In this document: positions 37,361 through 45,123 of the stretch, in pieces
Layout of the letters: each line of letters begins with the position of its first letter
How positions within the stretch are numbered: position 1 is the stretch's first letter
NCBI GenBank assembly: GCA_003139095.1
Contig: PLHW01000063.1
Span: 15,644 to 79,643, forward strand
Origin: Acidobacteriaceae bacterium
Lineage (GTDB): Bacteria; Acidobacteriota; Terriglobia; Terriglobales; Acidobacteriaceae
Length of the DNA: 64,000 nt
Direction: 5' to 3'
The notes under the pieces: model-generated
The model's database searches: none
What the model saw: only the letters and a program-made list of their open reading frames with translations
Told to the model about the DNA's origin: nothing
Translations under genes and position numbers: made by a program

Positions 37361-37551
37361 AATGGTTCTACTTGATTTCTTTCATCGCTGGATGCTTTAT
37401 TTGCGTTTTTCTTAGCTCGTTGCTCGTTTTCGCGCTTGCCACTCGCGGGTTCGGTGGATTGCGAGCTGCCACTATCTTCCTGCTACAGATCGCGCTTTTC
37501 GGCTCTATAACCCGGCAAATGTTTCTATGGTTCAAGGAAAATTCAAACTGA
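37357..37551 (+). CDS. IS passenger: small two-helix membrane protein
   Basis: 64 residues; its ATG overlaps the transposase stop (ATGA), and its stop lies inside the right inverted repeat. Two hydrophobic segments, about 4-28 (YLISFIAGCFICVFLSSLLVF) and 36-56 (AATIFLLQIALFGSITRQMF), separated by a short charged turn, with a basic/polar tail. I recognise no family. Overlap with the transposase stop suggests translational coupling and so a role, if any, in the element itself. Confidence 0.6.
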   Translation: MKWFYLISFIAGCFICVFLSSLLVFALATRGFGGLRAATIFLLQIALFGSITRQMFLWFKENSN

Positions 37552-37560
37552 GGCACTACC

Positions 37561-37568
37561 CTCCCGCC
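37561..37568 (+). repeat. Target-site duplication, right copy
   Basis: CTCCCGCC directly after the right inverted repeat, identical to 36468-36475. Confidence 0.9.
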
Positions 37569-37575
37569 ACACGCC

Positions 37576-37604
37576 TTCACGTCAGCCCCGCGCAGTGATA
37601 CCAT
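37576..37604 (+). promoter_or_regulatory. Promoter of the alpha-hydroxy-acid oxidase gene
   Basis: TTCACG (37576-37581), 17-bp spacer, extended -10 TGaTACCAT (hexamer 37599-37604), 34 bp before the ATG at 37639. The IS target duplication ends 7 bp upstream of the -35, so upstream activator sites may have been displaced. Confidence 0.45.
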
Positions 37605-37638
37605 CAAACGGTTTTCCGCATCCGATTCAACGCTCGCA

Positions 37639-38814
37639 ATGACTGCTTCCGTTGCTTCTCCCCGCGTCGTCTGCATCGCCGATCTGCGCACGCTGGCGCG
37701 GCGGCGCGTCCCCAAGGCCGTGTTTGACTATCTCGACGGCGGGGCCGAAGGCGAGATCACTCTGCGCGAAAACTGCCGCGTGTACGACGACCTGACCTTC
37801 CGCCCACGCCACGCCGTAGCCCTCGCCAATTGCAACCTCGGAACGAAGGTGTTGGGTCTCGATCTCGCGCTGCCCTTCCTGCTCGCACCCGTCGGTTACA
37901 GCCGGATGATGCATCCCAAAGGTGAGGTCGCGGCTGCGCGCGCCGCTGGCAACGCAGGCACCGCATACATTTTGTCCACCATCTCCGGCCACAAGCTCGA
38001 GGACGTAAAGGCCGCTTCCACCGGCCCTGTCTTTTATCAGCTCTATCTCATGGGCGGACGCGAGGCCGCCGAATTCGCCCTCGACCGCGCCCGTCGCGCC
38101 GGCTTCTACGCCCTCGTCGTCACCATCGATACGGCCGTCTCCGGCATCCGCGAACGCGACTACCGCAACGGCATGAGGGAATTGATCAGCGGCAGCGTCT
38201 TCCAGAAGTTGCCTTACCTGCCCGACATCCTCGCGCATCCCGGTTGGCTCGCCGCCTACCTGCTGGATGGCGGCCTGCCTTCTCTGGCCAACGTCGTGAT
38301 TCCCGGCAAGGGTCCCATGCCGCTGCTCGATGTCGCCGCCGCGCTCGCCGCCTCGACCGTCACATGGGATGATCTCCAATGGATTCGCAGGCTCTGGCCT
38401 GGGCCGATCGTGATCAAAGGCGTGCTCACCGCCGAAGATGCCCGCCGCGCCGTAGACGAAGGCGCCGCCGCAATCTCCGTATCCAATCACGGAGGCCGCC
38501 AGTTAGATTGCGTTCCCTCGTCCCTGCGCGCTCTGCGCGAGGTCGTGAAGGCCGTCGGCACCCAGACCGAAGTGCTCATGGATGGCGGCATTCGCCGCGG
38601 CACCGACATCGTGAAAGCCCTGTGCCTCGGTGCGCGCGCGGTGCTCTGCGGCCGCGCCTACGCCTATGGCCTCGCGGCCGCCGGAGAAGCGGGCGTCAAC
38701 CGCGCCATCGAAATCCTCCGCGCCGACCTCGACCGCACGTTGCGGCTGCTGGGTTGCCCGTCTGTCATCAACCTCGATCGTTCGTATGTAAATGCCCCCA
38801 CAGTTGGGGCATAG
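37639..38814 (+). CDS. FMN-dependent alpha-hydroxy-acid dehydrogenase/oxidase
   Basis: 391 residues of the lactate/glycolate/mandelate oxidising family. Seen: FDYLDGGAEGEITLREN near the N-terminus, PFLLAPVGYSRMMHPKGEVA, FYQLYLMGGREAA, VTIDTAVSGIRERDYRNG, IVIKGVLTAEDAR with the FMN-contacting Lys, and SNHGGRQLD holding the catalytic His, then MDGGIRRGTDIVKAL and GRAYAYGLAA. No membrane segment. The exact substrate (L-lactate, mandelate, glycolate) cannot be read from the sequence; the MnGG- or LldD-type spacing is shared. Start ATG 37639 follows a plausible promoter. Confidence 0.88.
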   Translation: MTASVASPRVVCIADLRTLARRRVPKAVFDYLDGGAEGEITLRENCRVYDDLTFRPRHAVALANCNLGTKVLGLDLALPFLLAPVGYSRMMHPKGEVAAARAAGNAGTAYILSTISGHKLEDVKAASTGPVFYQLYLMGGREAAEFALDRARRAGFYALVVTIDTAVSGIRERDYRNGMRELISGSVFQKLPYLPDILAHPGWLAAYLLDGGLPSLANVVIPGKGPMPLLDVAAALAASTVTWDDLQWIRRLWPGPIVIKGVLTAEDARRAVDEGAAAISVSNHGGRQLDCVPSSLRALREVVKAVGTQTEVLMDGGIRRGTDIVKALCLGARAVLCGRAYAYGLAAAGEAGVNRAIEILRADLDRTLRLLGCPSVINLDRSYVNAPTVGA

Positions 38815-38885
38815 ACTGAATGCACGAAGACGCGGTTCGGGCGTTCGCACCGTCCATGCGTTAGAATCTCGCGGGAGGCTTGCGC

Positions 38886-40001
38886 GTGCGTCGTCGCGAT
38901 TTTAATCTCTCCGTTCTTCGAACATCGGCAGCGGCACTAATCGCCCCACGCCTTTTCGCGCGGGGGCTCGCCGATTCGGCGCCTTCGCAAGCTTCTCTCT
39001 ACGCGAACGCCATCGTCATCGACTCCCTCTGCTCACCGTTTATCGCGATGGATGTATTGCCCAGCGCCGAGACCGTGGCCGCCGTGCGCCAATCCGGCAT
39101 CACCGCCATCAACTTCACCGCCTCGGTACCTGTTTTTGAGGACACGATCAACATTCTGGCGAACCTGCAATATCTTGTGGAACATTGTTCCGACGCGTTC
39201 CTAATCGTCCGCCGTTACTCCGACATCGCTCGCGCCAAGCGCGAGAACAAGATTGGCATCATGCCCGGCTTCCAGGAGACGCAGTTTCTTGAGGAAGATG
39301 CGGATCGCATCACGACCTTCCGGCGGCTGGGCGTGCGCATCATGCAGATCACCTACAACAACCGCAGCATCTTCGGTGACGGCTGCCTCGAACCGGGAAA
39401 CGCCGGCCTCAGCAAAGCTGGCGTCACTGCTATTAGGAAGATGAACGAACTCGGTGTCGCCGTGGATCTCAGCCATAGCGGATACCGCACCACGACCGAA
39501 GCCATCGCCCAATCCGCGAAGCCCGTATTGATCACACATTCCGGCTGTGCCGCCGTCTATGCTCATCCTCGCAACAAGCCGGATGATATCCTGAAGTCGC
39601 TGGCCGAGCGCGGCGGATACTTCGGTGTTTACCTGATGCCCTATCTGGTGGCGTCGCCCACCGTGCCCACTCGCGAGCACGTGCTCGACCACGTCATCCA
39701 CGCCATTAACGCCTGCGGTGCCGATCACGTCGGCATTGGCTCCGATGGCGCTATCGAGAAAACCGTTCTAACTCCCGAGCAAAAAGCCAGCTTCGATAAA
39801 GAAATTGCCCGCCGCAAGCAACTTGGTATCGGCGCTCCCGGCGAAGACCGCTACCCTTACGTTCCCGACGTGAATGGACCCGACCATATGCAGATCATCG
39901 CTGCAGAGCTGGCAAAACGGGGCCAGTCTTCGTCGGTCATTGAGAAGGTGCTGGGCGCGAACTTCCAGCGCGTGATCGGCGATATCTGGGGTAAGGACTA
40001 A
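38886..40001 (+). CDS. Membrane dipeptidase, peptidase M19, Tat-exported
   Basis: 371 residues from GTG 38886 with GGGAGG seven bases upstream; a TTG six bases earlier is too close to that site. The N-terminus RRRDFNLSVLRTSAAALIAP resembles a twin-arginine signal. The M19 renal-dipeptidase fold is seen: VIDSLC in place of the usual DGH-x-D start, GFQETQFLEEDADRI, MQITYNNRSIFGDGCLE, AVDLSHSGYRTTTEAI, PVLITHSGCAAVYAHPRNKPD and HVGIGSDGAI. The first metal motif (DxHxD) reads DSLCS, so one zinc site is altered, as in some non-canonical M19 members. TAGAAT at 38862-38867 is a possible -10. Confidence 0.82.
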   Translation: MRRRDFNLSVLRTSAAALIAPRLFARGLADSAPSQASLYANAIVIDSLCSPFIAMDVLPSAETVAAVRQSGITAINFTASVPVFEDTINILANLQYLVEHCSDAFLIVRRYSDIARAKRENKIGIMPGFQETQFLEEDADRITTFRRLGVRIMQITYNNRSIFGDGCLEPGNAGLSKAGVTAIRKMNELGVAVDLSHSGYRTTTEAIAQSAKPVLITHSGCAAVYAHPRNKPDDILKSLAERGGYFGVYLMPYLVASPTVPTREHVLDHVIHAINACGADHVGIGSDGAIEKTVLTPEQKASFDKEIARRKQLGIGAPGEDRYPYVPDVNGPDHMQIIAAELAKRGQSSSVIEKVLGANFQRVIGDIWGKD

Positions 40002-40063
40002 CCCTCTGCGCCCTCTCTGGTTTACGCTTTTCTCGACACGAAATCAGAGTGTCCTTAAACTGA

Positions 40064-41281
40064 ATGAACATGACATCTGCGCAATCCAGGAAAGCACTCG
40101 CGGGCGCAACCTCCGAAGCCCAACGCCGCCTTGCCTATTTCCTCACCTATTTCAAAGAGCGCCGCGACCAGATTGTCGCGACTATTCGCGAACTCGTCGA
40201 GATTGAATCCCCCAGCGATGACAAGCCCGCCGCCGATCGTCTCTCCGCGCTCCTCGCCGAGAAGTTCGCCGCCCTCGGTGCTCAGGTCAAAATCCACCGC
40301 GCGGAAAAATTCGGCAATCATCTCCAGGTCGATTTCCCCGCCCAGTCAGCCGCCAAGCCTGTGCTCCTCCTCGGCCACTATGACACCGTCTATCCGCTCG
40401 GCACTCTCGCCTCCATGCCGTGTCGCGTCGAAAAAGACCGCCTGACCGGCCCCGGCGTCCTCGACATGAAGTCCGGCATCGCCCTCATGCTGCATTCTCT
40501 GAGCGCGCTGCAACACCGGCATGGCGAAGACTGGCACAGCGAGTTGCCGCGTCCCGTCACAGTTCTGCTGGTTTCCGACGAGGAAGTTGGCAGCGATTCT
40601 TCCCGCGCCATTACCGAATCGCTGGCGAAAAAATCCGCTGCTGTCCTCGTCCTCGAACCCTCCTACGGATTCGAAGGCGCCGTGAAAACCGCCCGCAAAG
40701 GCGTGGGCGATTACCAGATCAAAATCACCGGCAAAGCCGCCCACGCCGGCCTGGATTTCCAGAAAGGCGTCAACGCCATCGTCGAACTCGCCCGCCAGAT
40801 CGACAAAATCTCCCGCTTCACCGATCTCAAAAAAGGTCTCACCGTCAACGTCGGCATCGTCAGCGGCGGCTCGCGCACCAACGTCGTTCCCGCCGACGCC
40901 ACCGCTCAAGTCGATGTCCGCATCGCGCGCCTAAAAGACGCCGCCGGCATCGACAAAAAAATGCGCAGCCTGCGCCCGTTCAACCGCAAATGCCGGCTGG
41001 AAATCACCGGCGGCATCAACCGCCCGCCCATGGAGCGCACTCCCGGCGTCGCCGCCCTCTACGCAAAAGCCGTCACCATCGCCCGTGATCTCGGCTGGGC
41101 GCTCGGCGAAGCCGCAGTCGGCGGCGGCTCCGACGGCAACTTCACCGCCGGTCTTGGCATCCCCACGCTCGACGGCCTCGGCGCAGTCGGCGACGGCGCT
41201 CACGCCCCGCACGAGCACATCCTCATCTCCGAGTTGCCGCCCCGCGCTGCCCTTCTGGCTGGCCTCATCGAGGCTGTGTGA
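40064..41281 (+). CDS. M20-family metallopeptidase (carboxypeptidase G2-like)
   Basis: 405 residues. M20 features: LLGHYDTVYP (first metal His and Asp), GPGVLDMKSGIALML (bridging Asp), VSDEEVGSDSSR (catalytic Glu pair), LVLEPSY, a dimerisation domain with KAAHAGLDFQKGVNAI, and the C-terminal AHAPHEHI with the last His. This pattern is that of glutamate carboxypeptidase/CPG2 or acetylornithine-type deacylases. No clear signal peptide. It follows the M19 dipeptidase by 62 bp in the same direction, so the pair may degrade peptides together. Confidence 0.88.
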   Translation: MNMTSAQSRKALAGATSEAQRRLAYFLTYFKERRDQIVATIRELVEIESPSDDKPAADRLSALLAEKFAALGAQVKIHRAEKFGNHLQVDFPAQSAAKPVLLLGHYDTVYPLGTLASMPCRVEKDRLTGPGVLDMKSGIALMLHSLSALQHRHGEDWHSELPRPVTVLLVSDEEVGSDSSRAITESLAKKSAAVLVLEPSYGFEGAVKTARKGVGDYQIKITGKAAHAGLDFQKGVNAIVELARQIDKISRFTDLKKGLTVNVGIVSGGSRTNVVPADATAQVDVRIARLKDAAGIDKKMRSLRPFNRKCRLEITGGINRPPMERTPGVAALYAKAVTIARDLGWALGEAAVGGGSDGNFTAGLGIPTLDGLGAVGDGAHAPHEHILISELPPRAALLAGLIEAV

Positions 41282-41455
41282 TCCAAATCACACCCAAAAG
41301 TGACAGCCAGTACGGGCGTACTTTGACTCGCCTTCTACACTGACCTAGAATTCAGTTTGGGGTATCTTGGCTACGGGCATCCAAAGCAAGCCCTTGCCAA
41401 TCAAAGGTGTACCCTGCGGGGTCGGCCACGCGGCCGGGCCGCCATGGAGGAAGCT

Positions 41456-41629
41456 ATGGGTGAGGGTCTGTTCCAGCCGCTGCACATTCTGTTGATCGTC
41501 GGCATTGCGCTCCTGCTCTTCGGTCCCAGCAAGTTTGCCGACCTCGGCAAAGGCTTGGGCGAAGGCATTAGAAACTTCAAGGCCGCAGTAAAAGAAGACG
41601 ACAAGAAAGATCCCGAGAAGAAGTCCTAG
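41456..41629 (+). CDS. tatA: Sec-independent translocase subunit TatA/E
   Basis: 57 residues from ATG 41456 with GGAGGAAG six bases upstream. Single membrane helix about 5-22 (FQPLHILLIVGIALLLF), the GPSKFADLGKGLGEGIRNFK hinge and amphipathic helix typical of TatA, then a short charged tail ending KKDPEKKS. TatA forms the pore-like part of twin-arginine export. tatB and tatC are not in the window. A Tat substrate candidate, the M19 dipeptidase, lies 1.5 kb upstream. Confidence 0.92.
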   Translation: MGEGLFQPLHILLIVGIALLLFGPSKFADLGKGLGEGIRNFKAAVKEDDKKDPEKKS

Positions 41630-41799
41630 CCGGTGTGACGCGAACACTCTGGTCCGCGCCTGGGCTGGCAGATTTGGCCGCACGCACCGTGCTGTACAAC
41701 CGCGAGTTGTCATTCGGAGCGCAGCGAGTAACCCCTACCGCCACGAGAATGTGTGCGTGCCTCCCTCGCCGAGATATGAATCCGCTTCCTCACTAGCCT

Positions 41800-42357
41800 T
41801 CATCTCCGCCCCGTCCCCCGCAACATCCGGTAAACCAGCGCAATCGGCAGCCCCACCACGTTGCTGTAATCTCCCTCAATCCGCGGAATCCAGCGCGACG
41901 CCATGCCCTGAATCGCATATCCCCCGGCCTTATCCATCGGCTCGCCGGTGGCCACGTACTCGGCAATCTCCAACTCGGAAATCCCCGTCATCGTCACGTT
42001 GGTAATTTCGCTCTCCACCGCGCAATGCCCGCTCTCCGCCAGGCACACGCCTGTAATCACCTGGTGTGTTCTCCCCGCGAGCAGCCGAAGCATGCGCCCC
42101 GCATCCGCCGCATCGAGCGGCTTGTTCAGAATCTGTCCATCGATCGCCACCACCGTATCCGCGCCTAAAACCAAATCCGCCGGCCGTCCCCGCGCGATCG
42201 CCTCCGCCTTCTCCCGCGCCAGCCGCATGGCGCAGTCCTTCGCTTTCTCGCCAGGAAGCGACTCCTCCGCAATGTCCGCCGGCTGCACCTCAAAAGCAAT
42301 CCCCGCCGCCCGCAAAAGTTCCTGTCGTCGAGGCGAAGCCGAAGCTAAAACAAGCAT
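41800..42357 (-). CDS. maf: Maf-family nucleoside-triphosphate pyrophosphatase
   Basis: 185 residues, the usual length. Seen: LASASPRRQELLRAAG at the N-terminus, REKAEAIA, VLGADTVVAIDGQILNKP with the conserved Asp, THQVITGVCL, and DKAGGYAIQGMASRWI, IEGDYSNVVGLPI near the C-terminus. Maf proteins hydrolyse dTTP, UTP and modified pyrimidine nucleotides to monophosphates, guarding against incorporation and affecting division. The SPRR and QG signatures fit the dTTP/UTP (YhdE-type) subgroup. Confidence 0.93.
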   Translation of the reverse strand: MLVLASASPRRQELLRAAGIAFEVQPADIAEESLPGEKAKDCAMRLAREKAEAIARGRPADLVLGADTVVAIDGQILNKPLDAADAGRMLRLLAGRTHQVITGVCLAESGHCAVESEITNVTMTGISELEIAEYVATGEPMDKAGGYAIQGMASRWIPRIEGDYSNVVGLPIALVYRMLRGTGRR

Positions 42358-42565
42358 TCAGACATTGTACGAGTCCCGCCTGCGCGCTCCATAAGCAGCT
42401 GCGACCCAAAGTCACGCCACCGCCCCTAATCTTTTTCTCGGGAAATGACCCCATATTCCCCGAACTGTCGCGCTTACTAGTGAAGGCAAACAGTTCGATC
42501 GTTTCAACCTCTCTTGGGCGATCAGTTGGACCTTCCAAATCAAATCAAAAAACGGAGATTACAAA

Positions 42566-43258
42566 ATGAAACTCAAGATGATCCTCGCCGCACTAGTTGT
42601 TCTGTCCCTGAGCTCCTCCGGAGCTTTCGCCCAAGCCGGCACACCCATTACCAGCATTCCCTCCTGGGAAGTTGCCTCGGAGTTCAACGATAGCGCCAAC
42701 CCCTCCGGCGTCTGGAGTTATTGCACCAAACTGACCACGTTCGCCACGTCATGCTCGCCGCTTTCCGCTCCTTACGCGGAGATGTACGATCCCACCGACA
42801 TAGTCGGCTGGACCGATCCCACCGGCAGTGGAGCGACCATCGCCCACAACGTTCACCCCGTGCCCTTCACCACTTCCAACCCTTACCCGATCACCGTCCC
42901 CGCGCACGCGCTCGCGATGAGCCCGGGAGCCGGAGGCCAATATGCCGTCCTTCGCTTCAAAGCTCCGGCTAAGGGTTCGTACAAAATAAGCGGCCAGTTC
43001 TACGTGCTCGACGCCACCAACTTTGGCCCCGGCGTCTACTGGAACACGACCGACGTCGAGATCGTCAAAAACAGCACCACCTCCGTCTTCTCCAGCACTA
43101 CCGATTACCTCTTTGGCCTGAAGTGGACCAGCTTCACTAGCAAAACGGTCGTCATGAACACGGGAGACACACTGGATTTCCAGGTGGGCTATGGCTCAAA
43201 CGGCAACAACTACTTCGACACCGATGGTCTGAACGCGGTCATCGAAAAGATCAAATAG
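42566..43258 (+). CDS. Secreted beta-rich protein of unknown function
   Basis: 230 residues, ATG 42566 after GGAGATT. Clean signal peptide about 1-23 (MILAALVVLSLSSSGAFA). The mature chain resembles small carbohydrate-binding or collagen-binding-like beta sandwiches seen in exported proteins: YAVLRFKAPAKGSYKISGQF, FGLKWTSFTSKTVVMNTGDTLDFQVGYG. No catalytic residues recognised. A GC-rich hairpin at 43305-43332 follows but its T tract is mainly on the other strand. Confidence 0.7.
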   Translation: MKLKMILAALVVLSLSSSGAFAQAGTPITSIPSWEVASEFNDSANPSGVWSYCTKLTTFATSCSPLSAPYAEMYDPTDIVGWTDPTGSGATIAHNVHPVPFTTSNPYPITVPAHALAMSPGAGGQYAVLRFKAPAKGSYKISGQFYVLDATNFGPGVYWNTTDVEIVKNSTTSVFSSTTDYLFGLKWTSFTSKTVVMNTGDTLDFQVGYGSNGNNYFDTDGLNAVIEKIK

Positions 43259-43297
43259 GCCGGTTCCTTCGTCCAGCCCGGCCGTTCGCAACTATCG

Positions 43298-43332
43298 AAA
43301 AAATCCCCGCCCAAGCGCAAGCAAGGGCGGGG
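43298..43332 (-). terminator. Terminator, mainly for the minus strand
   Basis: Perfect 8-bp stem CCCCGCCC/GGGCGGGG (43305-43312 with 43325-43332), 12-nt loop. On the minus strand it is followed by A and six T, ending the hpnH-partner unit; on the plus strand only TT follows, so it may partly serve the gene at 42566. Confidence 0.8.
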
Positions 43333-43373
43333 TTCCTTATGTATGAATTGTTTGATTTTGCGCCAGGCGGTAC

Positions 43374-43865
43374 CTATTCCAGCGCCTCCGGCTCAATCGA
43401 AATATTCTTTTCGCCCTTCGCCCGCTTCTCCCAATATTTCTTCACCCACGCCTCGTAGCTCTTGCCCGCCGCCGTGTCCCGCCCGGTAAACGCGACCCCC
43501 GCGATCTCGGAATACGCAATCGCCGGCCGCTCGTTACCGGAGGTGAGCATCAATCGCACAAACGAATCGCTCAGCGTCTTGCCGATTCGCCGGTCAAACA
43601 AATATCCCGTGATCTCGGACCCGTCCCGCCGCCTGATCGTGATATCCCCGCGATAGTCAAACGCCTTTTCGATCACCGCCCGCACGTCCGCCTCATTCGC
43701 CAGTTCCGGAATCCAGCCCTGCAAATTTTCCCGCTCGAACCCGGGAACCACTTCCAGTTCATCATGTGTGGTGGGTTGTACTGCCGATGGGACTGAAGCT
43801 CCAACCTGTGCCGCTGCCGGAACACCATGGGGCGGAGGTTCGTGCCCGTGTTCGCGTCCGCTCAT
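43374..43865 (-). CDS. Conserved-looking protein coupled to hpnH, function unknown
   Basis: 163 residues. Its ATG overlaps the stop of the HpnH-like gene by four bases, so it is translated from the same mRNA. The N-terminal 35 residues are His/Pro/Ala-rich and look disordered (MSGREHGHEPPPHGVPAAAQ); the rest is a mixed alpha/beta domain with GFERENLQGWIPELANEADV, YRGDITIRRRDGSEITGYLF and FTGRDTAAGKSYEAWVKKYW. A beta segment such as GDITIRRRDGSEI recalls small barrel folds, but no family is recognised. Context suggests a role with hopanoid or lipid modification. Confidence 0.7.
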   Translation of the reverse strand: MSGREHGHEPPPHGVPAAAQVGASVPSAVQPTTHDELEVVPGFERENLQGWIPELANEADVRAVIEKAFDYRGDITIRRRDGSEITGYLFDRRIGKTLSDSFVRLMLTSGNERPAIAYSEIAGVAFTGRDTAAGKSYEAWVKKYWEKRAKGEKNISIEPEALE

Positions 43866-45037
43866 GCGTGCGTTTCTTCCACCGCGGAGCCATTCTCGCC
43901 CACCGAAACTCCAGCCGAGTCAACCGAAGGCCCCGCCGTCTGCGCATCGTGAATCTGTACCAGCGGATTGTGCGAATAAACCGGCCGTATCTCGCGATTC
44001 AAGTCGGACGCCGCCTCCTGATCCGGATAAAGAGAAAACGTGGCCTTCACCGTGTCGACGAATCCCCGCAACGACCCAAACGTGTCATCCACCGAAGTCG
44101 GCTCATACCCGCAGTGCACCATGCAATTCGCGCATTGCGGATTCCCCGACTGCGTCCCATACGCATCCCAGTCGGTCGTCTCCATCAATTCCTTATACGA
44201 CTCCGCATACCCGTCCTGTAGCAGGTAACACGGCTTCTGCCAGCCGAACAGGTTATACGTCGGCATTCCCCACGGCGTGCAATTGTAGCTGCGCTTGCCC
44301 ATCAGGTATTCCAGAAACAGCGGCGACTGGTTAAAGCGCCAGTTCTTTTTCCGGTTCGAAAGCATTGCCCGAAAAAGTCTCCGCGTCCGCGCCCGCCCCA
44401 AAAAGTGCTTCTGGTCCGGCGCCTTGTCATACGAATATCCCGGCGAGAGCATCATGCTCTCCACACCCGCGTCCATCATCTCGTCGAAAAAATCGCGCAC
44501 GCTCTTCGGGTCCGCCCCGTCAAACAGCGTCGTATTCGTGGTCACGCGAAACCCAGCCTGCACCGCCTTGCGAATCGCTTCCACCGCGATCTCGTATCCG
44601 CCTTCGCGGCACACCGAAAAATCGTGGTGCTCCTTCTGTCCATCCACGTGCACCGAAAAACTCAGGTACTTACTCGGCTTGAACAGCTGCAGCTTCTCTT
44701 CCAGCAGCAGCGCATTCGTGCACAGGTAAATGTATTTCCTGCGCGCCACCAGCCCTTCCACAATCTCCGCAATCTGCGGATGCATCAGCGGCTCGCCGCC
44801 CGGAATGGAAACCACGGGCGCATTGCACTCATCCACCGCCTTGAAGCACTCTTCGGGCGTCAGGTCTTTTTTCAGGATGTGCGCCGGATACTGAATCTTC
44901 CCGCAACCCGCGCACGCCAGGTTGCAGCGGAAAAGCGGCTCCAGCATCAGCACCAGCGGATAGCGTTTCCGTCCTGCGAGCTTCTGCCGCAGCACATACG
45001 TCGCCACCGTCCACATCTGAGATACGGGAACTGCCAT
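43862..45037 (-). CDS. hpnH: Hopanoid-associated radical SAM protein HpnH
   Basis: 391 residues from ATG 45037 (GGAGGGG site; an in-frame GTG lies directly before). Radical SAM cluster motif CNLACAGC (about residues 39-46), preceded by PLVLMLEPLFR; GGEPLMHPQI for SAM binding; then SFSVHVDGQKEHHDF, MLSPGYSYDKAPDQKHFLGR and a C-terminal Cys set (CTPWGMP, PCYLLQDGY, CANCMVHCGYEP). This matches HpnH, which joins 5'-deoxyadenosyl to diploptene to give adenosylhopane, first step to extended hopanoids. No other hpn gene is in the window, so the pathway must be split elsewhere. Confidence 0.93.
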   Translation of the reverse strand: MAVPVSQMWTVATYVLRQKLAGRKRYPLVLMLEPLFRCNLACAGCGKIQYPAHILKKDLTPEECFKAVDECNAPVVSIPGGEPLMHPQIAEIVEGLVARRKYIYLCTNALLLEEKLQLFKPSKYLSFSVHVDGQKEHHDFSVCREGGYEIAVEAIRKAVQAGFRVTTNTTLFDGADPKSVRDFFDEMMDAGVESMMLSPGYSYDKAPDQKHFLGRARTRRLFRAMLSNRKKNWRFNQSPLFLEYLMGKRSYNCTPWGMPTYNLFGWQKPCYLLQDGYAESYKELMETTDWDAYGTQSGNPQCANCMVHCGYEPTSVDDTFGSLRGFVDTVKATFSLYPDQEAASDLNREIRPVYSHNPLVQIHDAQTAGPSVDSAGVSVGENGSAVEETHA

Positions 45038-45123
45038 CACCCCTCCGGCACTATCGTATCTCTCATCATATCGGAAAATGTATCCGGCGGGCTGCCGAGA
45101 TACGCAGAACCGAAACCCTTAAA

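Larger units (their letters stand above)
36476..37560 (+). mobile_element. Intact IS1-family insertion sequence
   Basis: 1085-bp element bounded by a perfect 21-bp inverted repeat beginning GGTAGTGCCTCAGTTTGAAT (36476-36496 and 37540-37560) and flanked by an 8-bp direct duplication, CTCCCGCC. It encodes a DDE transposase and a short membrane-protein gene. Length, duplication size and transposase type fit the IS1 family in the wide sense. Perfect repeats and duplication suggest a recent insertion. It landed just upstream of the promoter of the alpha-hydroxy-acid oxidase gene. Confidence 0.93.

Noticed and set aside
43862-45037. Radical SAM gene as part of a peptide natural-product cluster
   Set aside because: Motifs and length match HpnH; the coupled 163-residue protein is too large and unlike a precursor peptide.
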